Notes under the pieces: model-generated | What the model saw: only the letters and a program-made list of their open reading frames with translations | Database searches by the model: none | Told to the model about the DNA's origin: nothing | Part shown: piece by piece, positions 15,941 through 21,894 of the stretch | Position numbering within the stretch: the first letter of the stretch is position 1 | Layout of the letters: each line of letters opens with the position of its first letter | Translations under genes and position numbers: made by a program | Origin: Bilophila sp964369665 | Lineage (GTDB): Bacteria > Desulfobacterota > Desulfovibrionia > Desulfovibrionales > Desulfovibrionaceae | Direction: 5' to 3' | Assembly (NCBI GenBank): GCA_964369665.1 | Contig: CAYJFS010000009.1 | Location: forward strand, 1-21,894 | Length of the DNA stretch: 21,894 nucleotides

Positions 15941-17272
15941 ATGTTAAAAAAATATTTTTATGTATTATTTATTACTACAATAATTATATTAAAATACAAT
16001 TCAATTGCTATATCACAAACAATAAATATAAATGAAGCAGTCATATCTGCACTACAATATTATAAATCTTTACAGGCAATGCAAGAGAATAGACAGTCTG
16101 CATTGTATGATCTGAGACAAGCAAAATCTGGATGGGGCCCAAGAGTAGATGTTACAGGTCAGACTGGTGGAAGCAAGTTAAGTGATACAACAACACGCCA
16201 ATTTAACTCTGATAAACGTCTATATCTTACAGGTTCAACATCTGCCACTCTTACACAACCACTATGGAATGGTCTTGCAACTAAAAACCAAGTATATATA
16301 GCACAATCTCGTGTAGCATCTTTAGATTACAGAATCATTGATAATGCAACTAAAATCGCTCTTGATGCAATTATTGTTTATATTGATCTTATAAGAAATA
16401 GAAAACTTTTTAGTTATGCACAAGCTAATGTAAAAGAACATGAACGTATTCTTAAAGATCAGCATAGCCGTAAAGCTAGTGGAGCTACAACTATAGCAGA
16501 TGTCACTCAAACACAAGGCCGCTTAGCTCGTGCATACTCAAATCTAGCTGATGCTCAATCTAAACTTAAAGAAAGTGAAGCTAGTTACTACCGTGTCACA
16601 GGACTAAGTATACCTAAAAAAATGCAACCAGTTACCATCTCTAAAAAAAAACTTTCTAACCTTAAAGATATCCTAGAAACAGCATATAAGCATAATCCAA
16701 AACTTTTAGCATATAAAGAAGATATAAATATGGCTATAGGTGAAAAAAGACTTGCTAAAGCTCCATATCAACCTAATCTAAACTTAGAAGCTGGAACAGG
16801 ATACTCTGATAGAGGTGGTCCAGGTAAAGAATGGAGTTCTTTTGCAGATGCTATGCTTGTTCTAAGATGGAATATTTTTAAAAGTGGTGGAGACATAGCT
16901 GCTGTAAAAGCTGCTAATGCAAGAAAACGTCAAGTACGAGAAGAAATGCTAAACTTCCATGATGATCTTATTCTTGAAATAAACAACACATGGAGTCAAT
17001 TTATTTCTGCACAAAGTCAAGAAAAATTTTATAAAGATGCTGTACACTATAACAAACTTACCTGGAAAGCCTTTATAGAACAGTTCAAAATTGGTCAACG
17101 TAACTTATTAGATGTATTAGATGCTATAAGTGAACTTTATACATCATCCAATCAGCTAGCAACAGCTGAATCTAATGCTATAATAGGCTTTTATAAACTC
17201 TATGCTTTAAATGGAAAGTTACTGTCCTTACTTAACATTAATTCAAGTACACTATTAAAAACGGTATACTAG
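15941..17272 (+). CDS. TolC-family outer-membrane channel of a type I secretion system
   Basis: The 443 residues are typical of the family. Residues 1-26 form a signal peptide (KK, a long hydrophobic run, then a cleavage region around AISQT). Two outer-membrane-efflux repeats follow, about 28-225 and 230-435, each with the long amphipathic, Ala/Gln/Asn-rich helices of the periplasmic tunnel. GWGPRVDVTGQTG (64-76) and YQPNLNLEAGTGYSD (277-291) are the paired entries to the membrane strands. It would form the trimeric exit duct in the outer membrane. It heads the secretion operon: the ABC transporter starts 2 bases after its stop. AAAGG lies 7 bases before ATG 15941. By context it is LapE/AggA-like rather than a general efflux TolC. 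Confidence 0.93.
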   Translation: MLKKYFYVLFITTIIILKYNSIAISQTININEAVISALQYYKSLQAMQENRQSALYDLRQAKSGWGPRVDVTGQTGGSKLSDTTTRQFNSDKRLYLTGSTSATLTQPLWNGLATKNQVYIAQSRVASLDYRIIDNATKIALDAIIVYIDLIRNRKLFSYAQANVKEHERILKDQHSRKASGATTIADVTQTQGRLARAYSNLADAQSKLKESEASYYRVTGLSIPKKMQPVTISKKKLSNLKDILETAYKHNPKLLAYKEDINMAIGEKRLAKAPYQPNLNLEAGTGYSDRGGPGKEWSSFADAMLVLRWNIFKSGGDIAAVKAANARKRQVREEMLNFHDDLILEINNTWSQFISAQSQEKFYKDAVHYNKLTWKAFIEQFKIGQRNLLDVLDAISELYTSSNQLATAESNAIIGFYKLYALNGKLLSLLNINSSTLLKTVY

Positions 17273-17274
17273 TT

Positions 17275-19686
17275 ATGAAAACTTATATATCAAAAGTTCA
17301 ACAAAAACTCACCAATACATATCTAGATATCACAAAAAAAATTAATGCTATAAAAAAACTTAAATATGAAAGAAAAAATGCAAAAAATACCCTTCATAAC
17401 TTCATAGAAAGACATGGATCTGTTAGTCAAAAACAACCTACAATCCAAACCAATATATCAGAAAAAGATACCTTCATTAATAAAGAATCTATAGATGTTA
17501 TGGCACCTATTATTCATTCTTTTATCAGTCTGCTGCATCTGAAAGGCCTCCAAATTTCACCTCAAGTTCTTATGGATGGTGTAATAACAAAAGCAAATCC
17601 AAGCACATGTCTAAAGGCAGCAAAAAAATTTGGTGTTTCTGGAAATATTGTAAAAAAGAATACCTTGTCAGAAATTTCTCCGATGTTATTTCCTTGTATA
17701 ATTCTACTAACACATGAACGTAGTGTTGTGTTACTATCCATCAACAACGATATGGCTACAATTATACAGCCAGAATATGGTGATGAACCTACATCTATCC
17801 CTCTACATCAGTTAGAAAAAGAATATCTAGGATATACTATTTTTCTTAAAATAAAAGAACAAGTAGACAGCCGCGTGAGTTCCATAACTCTTTTAAAAAC
17901 AAAAAAATGGTTTTGGGATGTCCTCATCTACTATTGGCCTATCTATAAACATGTTGTCTTAGCCAGTATTGTTATTAATATTATAGGCATTGCAGGATCT
18001 CTCTATGCTATGAATATCTATGATCGTGTTGTACCTAATAATGCTATAGATACCTTATGGGTACTAACCATTGGTGTTATACTTGCCTATGTTTTTGACT
18101 TTATCTTACGTAATCTTCGTAGTTATTTTGTAGATTTAGCTGGTCAAAATGCTGACATTGTTCTTTCTGGAATGCTTATAGATAAAGTATTACGGATGAA
18201 GTTTGATAAAAAACCAGACTCTACTGGTGTACTAGTAAACAATTTAAGAGAATTTGATTCATTACGTGAATTCTTTAGTTCTAGTACACTCTTAACCATT
18301 GTTGATTTACCATTTCTTATTATCTTCTTAGTCCTTATCAGCTTTATTGGAGGCATGTTAGTATTTATCCCTATACTTTCTATACCCTTAATGATTGGTA
18401 TGGGCTTATGGACACATATCAAACTTAGAAGAGCTTCAGAAAAAAACTTTCAACAAAATATGCAAAAAAATGCTTTCCTTGTAGAAATGATTAATGGTCT
18501 TGAAGCTATACGCTGTTCTTCTGCTGAAAATACTATGCAACGTAGTTGGGAACGTATTGTAGGTGCTTCTGCTCTTGCATCTAGTCAAACACGTGAATAC
18601 AACTCTTTAGCATCTACATTTACCTCTAGTATTACACAACTTGTAACTGTAGGTGTAATTGTTTGGGGTGTTTACAATATTTCTGAAGGTATCATGACTA
18701 TGGGAGGGCTTATTGCCTGCAATATACTTATTGGAAGAGCTATGGCTCCACTCATGCAATTTTCTTCTATCTTCGGACGATTACAACAATCACAGATGGC
18801 GCTCAATGCTTTAGATATCCTTATGGGAATACCTTCTGAAACAAAAGAAGATCATACACATGTAGATTTTGGTACATTATCATCAAGTTTTACTGTAAAA
18901 GATATAAGTTTTAATTATCCTAACTCCAAAAGAAAAGCTCTTGATCATATATCTTTTAAAGTAAACCCTGGTGAACATGTAGCCATTATGGGACATGTTG
19001 GTTCAGGAAAATCAACTTTAGGAAAACTCATTATTGGTCTCTATGAACCAAATGAAGGTAATATATACTTAGATAATATAGATATACGACAAATGAGCAA
19101 AATAGATATACGCAGTAGAGTAGGTTTTATGCCCCAGGAAACAACACTTTTTTATGGTAGTATCCGGGATAATATTGCTCTACGAGATCCAAGTATTAGT
19201 GACCAAGCAATATTAGAAGCAGCAGATATTTCAGGTGTAACCACATTTACTCGTAATCTCTCTGCAGGGCTTGGTGAACATATTGGTGAACGAGGTATGC
19301 TCCTCTCAGGAGGGCAAAGACAATCTATAGCACTTGCTCGTGCAGTTTTACATGACCCTAGTATACTTATACTTGATGAGCCAACAAGCCATATGGACAA
19401 TACAACAATAGAGCATATTAGAAATGAGCTAAACATAATTCTACCAAGTAAAACACTCTTACTTATCACGCATAGATTTCACTTATTAGACCTTGTTGAC
19501 AGAATTATCATTTTAGAATCAGGTAAAATTATTGCAGATGCCCCACGTGATGAAGTTTTACAAAAATTCTACAATATAGATAAAGAACGTAACACAACAT
19601 TTAACAATAATAAAAAATCTAAAAAAATTCTTATTAACTCTATGGTTTCACCTCAAGTAAAGAAGGTCACCCATGGACAAACCTAA
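17275..19686 (+). CDS. Type I secretion ABC transporter (LapB-like permease/ATPase)
   Basis: An inner-membrane transporter that powers one-step export of large adhesins. In its 803 residues, ~72-192 are a C39-peptidase-like domain without the catalytic Cys near its start, as in LapB/HlyB-type transporters; it would bind the substrate without cutting it. Residues ~210-510 are the six-helix ABC membrane domain. Residues ~535-770 are the ATPase: Walker A GHVGSGKST 573-581, Q-loop Q621, signature LSGGQ 677-681, Walker B ILILDEP 697-703, H-loop His733. The lysine-rich first ~70 residues and the last ~35 look like extensions. The gene starts 2 bases after the TolC-like stop without its own good Shine-Dalgarno, so coupled translation is likely. 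Its 3' end overlaps the adaptor gene by 14 bases. Confidence 0.95.
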   Translation: MKTYISKVQQKLTNTYLDITKKINAIKKLKYERKNAKNTLHNFIERHGSVSQKQPTIQTNISEKDTFINKESIDVMAPIIHSFISLLHLKGLQISPQVLMDGVITKANPSTCLKAAKKFGVSGNIVKKNTLSEISPMLFPCIILLTHERSVVLLSINNDMATIIQPEYGDEPTSIPLHQLEKEYLGYTIFLKIKEQVDSRVSSITLLKTKKWFWDVLIYYWPIYKHVVLASIVINIIGIAGSLYAMNIYDRVVPNNAIDTLWVLTIGVILAYVFDFILRNLRSYFVDLAGQNADIVLSGMLIDKVLRMKFDKKPDSTGVLVNNLREFDSLREFFSSSTLLTIVDLPFLIIFLVLISFIGGMLVFIPILSIPLMIGMGLWTHIKLRRASEKNFQQNMQKNAFLVEMINGLEAIRCSSAENTMQRSWERIVGASALASSQTREYNSLASTFTSSITQLVTVGVIVWGVYNISEGIMTMGGLIACNILIGRAMAPLMQFSSIFGRLQQSQMALNALDILMGIPSETKEDHTHVDFGTLSSSFTVKDISFNYPNSKRKALDHISFKVNPGEHVAIMGHVGSGKSTLGKLIIGLYEPNEGNIYLDNIDIRQMSKIDIRSRVGFMPQETTLFYGSIRDNIALRDPSISDQAILEAADISGVTTFTRNLSAGLGEHIGERGMLLSGGQRQSIALARAVLHDPSILILDEPTSHMDNTTIEHIRNELNIILPSKTLLLITHRFHLLDLVDRIIILESGKIIADAPRDEVLQKFYNIDKERNTTFNNNKKSKKILINSMVSPQVKKVTHGQT

Positions 19687-21004
19687 ACTACCAAATGAAG
19701 AAGAGCTTCCATATATTGATGATATTAATGCTGCAATATACCGTAAGCCTCGTTTTGGTTCTATATTTTTATCTATAACAACTATAGCTATTGTTATTGT
19801 CTTTATTATTTGGTCTTCTTGGGCAGAAGTAGATGAAGTAAGTAATGGACAAGGGAAAGTTATACCATCTCAAAGAACACAAACTATAGAAAACTTTGAA
19901 GGTGGTATCCTAGAAGAACTCTTTGTACATGAAGGTCAACTGGTAGACAAAGGTACGCCACTTGCAAAAATAAGTAATGAAACATCTGAAAGCCAATATC
20001 GTGATGCACTTAATAAAAGTTATGAGCAAAGAGCAGCTATTGCTCGATTAGAAGCAGTTCTTGAAAGAAAACAACCTATATTTGATGAAGAACTACAGAA
20101 AAAAGTACCTCAAATTATTCAGGATCAAATAAATATCTATAATGCAAACATTAAAAACTTGAATACAGAAATAGAAATAGCTAAAGCACAGTACCAACAA
20201 AGAATTCAAGAACTTGAAGAACAAAAACAACGTCTTAAACATACACAAGAAAGTATACTTTTATCTAAAGAACAAATGCAGATTTTTCAATCTCTTGTAA
20301 AACGTAATCTTTACTCTAAAGTAGACTTTCTTAGACAAAAGCAAGAATATATTAAACTACAAAGTGATCAAGCTGCTTTCCTAGCACTTATACCAAAGTC
20401 AGAAGCTGCTGTGAAAGAAGCAAAAAATAATGTAGATTATACATTGTCAGAAATACAGATACAACTAACTGAAGAAATTAATAAACGTCGAACAGAACTA
20501 AACTCTCTTAATGAAATACTTCATGCCGGGAGTGATCGTGCAAATAGAAAAATACTACGCTCACCTGTAAAAGGTGCTGTTAAACAAATCTTGCTTACGA
20601 CTATAGGTGGAGTCGTTAAACCTGGTGTACCAATTATGGAAATAGTGCCTATTGGTGATACTCTCCTTGTAGAAGTAGAAATACGTCCATCTGATATTGC
20701 ATTCATACGAAAAAATCAAGAAGCTATTGTAAAGATATCCGCCTATGATTTTTCTATTTATGGTGGATTACATGGAAAAGTAGAACAAATCAGTGCTGAT
20801 ACCATTGAGGATCAAGAGGGTAATGTATTTTACCTTGTAAAAATCCGTACAGATAAGAATATAATTGTATATAGAGGCAAAAATTTACCTATTATTCCAG
20901 GTATGATTTGTGTTGCTGATATCCTCACAGGTAAAAAAAGTATTTTAGATTTTCTCATCAAACCAATTATAAAAACACAACAAAATGCTCTTAGAGAAAG
21001 ATAA
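19673..21004 (+). CDS. HlyD-family membrane fusion protein of the type I secretion system (LapC-like)
   Basis: The periplasmic adaptor joining the ABC transporter to the TolC-like channel. The 443 residues show a cytoplasmic N-terminus, one membrane helix (~31-50), a lipoyl/barrel-sandwich half around 58-100, a long coiled-coil hairpin (~105-285, rich in Gln, Glu and Lys), the second lipoyl half (~290-320) and a beta-barrel end. The closing segment PGM...TGKKSILDFLIKPI (about 411-431) is the usual HlyD-family C-terminal signature. ATG 19673 lies inside the end of the transporter gene; GAAGG (19662-19666) is 6 bases before it, which supports this start. It forms one transcription unit with the two genes upstream. 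Confidence 0.95.
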   Translation: MDKPKLPNEEELPYIDDINAAIYRKPRFGSIFLSITTIAIVIVFIIWSSWAEVDEVSNGQGKVIPSQRTQTIENFEGGILEELFVHEGQLVDKGTPLAKISNETSESQYRDALNKSYEQRAAIARLEAVLERKQPIFDEELQKKVPQIIQDQINIYNANIKNLNTEIEIAKAQYQQRIQELEEQKQRLKHTQESILLSKEQMQIFQSLVKRNLYSKVDFLRQKQEYIKLQSDQAAFLALIPKSEAAVKEAKNNVDYTLSEIQIQLTEEINKRRTELNSLNEILHAGSDRANRKILRSPVKGAVKQILLTTIGGVVKPGVPIMEIVPIGDTLLVEVEIRPSDIAFIRKNQEAIVKISAYDFSIYGGLHGKVEQISADTIEDQEGNVFYLVKIRTDKNIIVYRGKNLPIIPGMICVADILTGKKSILDFLIKPIIKTQQNALRER

Positions 21005-21098
21005 ATATAAGAAAGTAATAATATAAATTATCCTCATAGCAGATATAATATGATCATTATACCTAAAAACTAACTTTATATCCTTATGAAGGTATCAT
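21005..21098 (+). other. Short gap and ribosome binding site before the adhesin gene
   Basis: No gene and no terminator with a T-run are visible in these 94 bases, so read-through from the secretion genes is possible. GAAGG (21088-21092) lies 6 bases before ATG 21099. It forms part of a small inverted repeat, CCTT-ATG-AAGG, that could partly mask it. An ATG at 21086 runs into a stop after six codons. Confidence 0.5.
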
Positions 21099-21894
21099 AT
21101 GACTAAACAAGTTATTATAAAACCTACAGCAGGATCGTCTATATCTATAACACCTTCACAAGAACAACAATTGCTTATTAAAGTTGATCCTAATGAAGTA
21201 AAAATACATAAAGAAGGTGATAACCTAGTTATTTCACACCCAGATGAAAGTCATATTATTATTAATAAGTTTTATACCACGTCTAATATGAAGGCTCCAT
21301 TATTTCAAAAAGAAACAGGAGAAGAAATTCCTGGAGATAGTTATATTCCTGAAATAATAACAGAAGAAATACAAGGAAATCTAAGATTTAGAGAAACATC
21401 AGATTTAAATATTATACAAGGGATAGAAAAACTAGGACCTCTATATTCCACAAAGAATGATCTAACTGATCAATTACATACCAAACAAGACAGTTACACT
21501 AGTACAGATAACACAAAACTTGCTATCACTATTAATGGCATAAATGATACCCCTAATGAAGCTCCTACTGTTGGTGAATCTTCAGACTCGGTTACTGAAG
21601 ATTCTGTTATAATGACTTCTGGTAAAATACCCATGCCTCGAGACCCTGATGCAAACAATGCACTTACTGTTTTTATTCCTCAAGATAATACTCTAGGTAA
21701 ATATGGAACTTTTGTGCTCTTAGCTGATGGTACCTATACCTATATCCTTAACAATTATTATTATGAGGTACAAAGCTTAGGTGAAGGAGATATACTAACT
21801 GAAACCTTTACATACACTGTCTCTGATGGCAAAGGTGGCACTGCTTCAAATACCATTACTATTACTATCTATGGCACAAATGATGCCCCTACTG
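21099..21894 (+). CDS. BapA/LapA-type VCBS-repeat surface adhesin, 5' part (partial, runs off the right edge)
   Basis: The frame is open from ATG 21099 to the edge (265 codons plus one base). No signal peptide is present, as expected for a type I substrate, whose signal is C-terminal. Residues ~1-60 (KPTAGSSISITPS, then VKIHKEGDNLVISHPD) resemble the prefix domain of BapA/LapF-type giant adhesins. Residues ~65-145 are unassigned. From ~143 a VCBS/cadherin-like repeat begins: ITINGINDTPNEAPTV, then DGTYTYILNN (210-219), TFTYTVSDGKGGT (236-248), and a closing TITIYGTNDAPT (254-265) that starts the next repeat. Proteins of this kind are often thousands of residues long and mediate adhesion. Its place directly behind the channel, transporter and adaptor genes makes it their likely cargo. 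Confidence 0.9.
   Translation, partial: MTKQVIIKPTAGSSISITPSQEQQLLIKVDPNEVKIHKEGDNLVISHPDESHIIINKFYTTSNMKAPLFQKETGEEIPGDSYIPEIITEEIQGNLRFRETSDLNIIQGIEKLGPLYSTKNDLTDQLHTKQDSYTSTDNTKLAITINGINDTPNEAPTVGESSDSVTEDSVIMTSGKIPMPRDPDANNALTVFIPQDNTLGKYGTFVLLADGTYTYILNNYYYEVQSLGEGDILTETFTYTVSDGKGGTASNTITITIYGTNDAPT

Noticed and set aside
17490..17850. Active C39 bacteriocin-type peptidase in the type I transporter
   Set aside because: The catalytic Cys expected near the domain's start is absent, as in LapB/HlyB-type transporters.

Overview
The window is about 22 kb of AT-rich bacterial DNA, gene-dense, with no RNA genes, insertion sequences or CRISPR array that I can see. An ATP/ADP translocase of the energy-parasite type beside Gram-negative type I secretion genes and an ABC polysaccharide exporter points to an obligate intracellular Gram-negative. 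Lawsonia intracellularis is my best guess, from AT content and gene complement; I could not check it, and Rickettsia- or Chlamydia-like hosts are not formally excluded.

Region 1 (about 1-12123, minus strand) reads as one surface-glycan export and modification locus. From a strong sigma70-type promoter at 12095-12123 it runs: a Wzm-like ABC-2 permease; a Wzt-like ABC ATPase fused to a Wzt-type sugar-binding domain and a radical-SAM/SPASM domain; a protein with a D-glucuronyl C5-epimerase C-terminal-type domain; a methyltransferase fused to a glycosyltransferase; and, after a 101-base gap, a very large secreted or anchored protein (over 1317 residues, cut by the left edge). That last protein carries two more epimerase-type domains and a transglutaminase-like domain with an intact Cys-His-Asp triad. 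The first four genes are separated by -1 to 32 bases. The combination suggests export of a glycan or glycoconjugate that is trimmed, methylated or otherwise modified. Several catalytic tyrosines of known C5-epimerases appear replaced, so the actual chemistry is open.

Region 2 (12124-15940) holds a divergent intergenic region, an unrecognised cytosolic-type 473-residue protein on the plus strand, a perfect bidirectional terminator, the minus-strand ATP/ADP translocase, and a second very AT-rich divergent intergenic region with palindromes.

Region 3 (15941-21894, plus strand) is a complete type I secretion apparatus: a TolC-like outer-membrane channel, a LapB-like ABC transporter with a degenerate C39 domain, and a HlyD/LapC-like adaptor. 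It is followed by the 5' end of its likely substrate, a BapA/LapA-type VCBS-repeat adhesin that runs off the right edge. The window thus combines two cell-surface export systems flanking the nucleotide importer.
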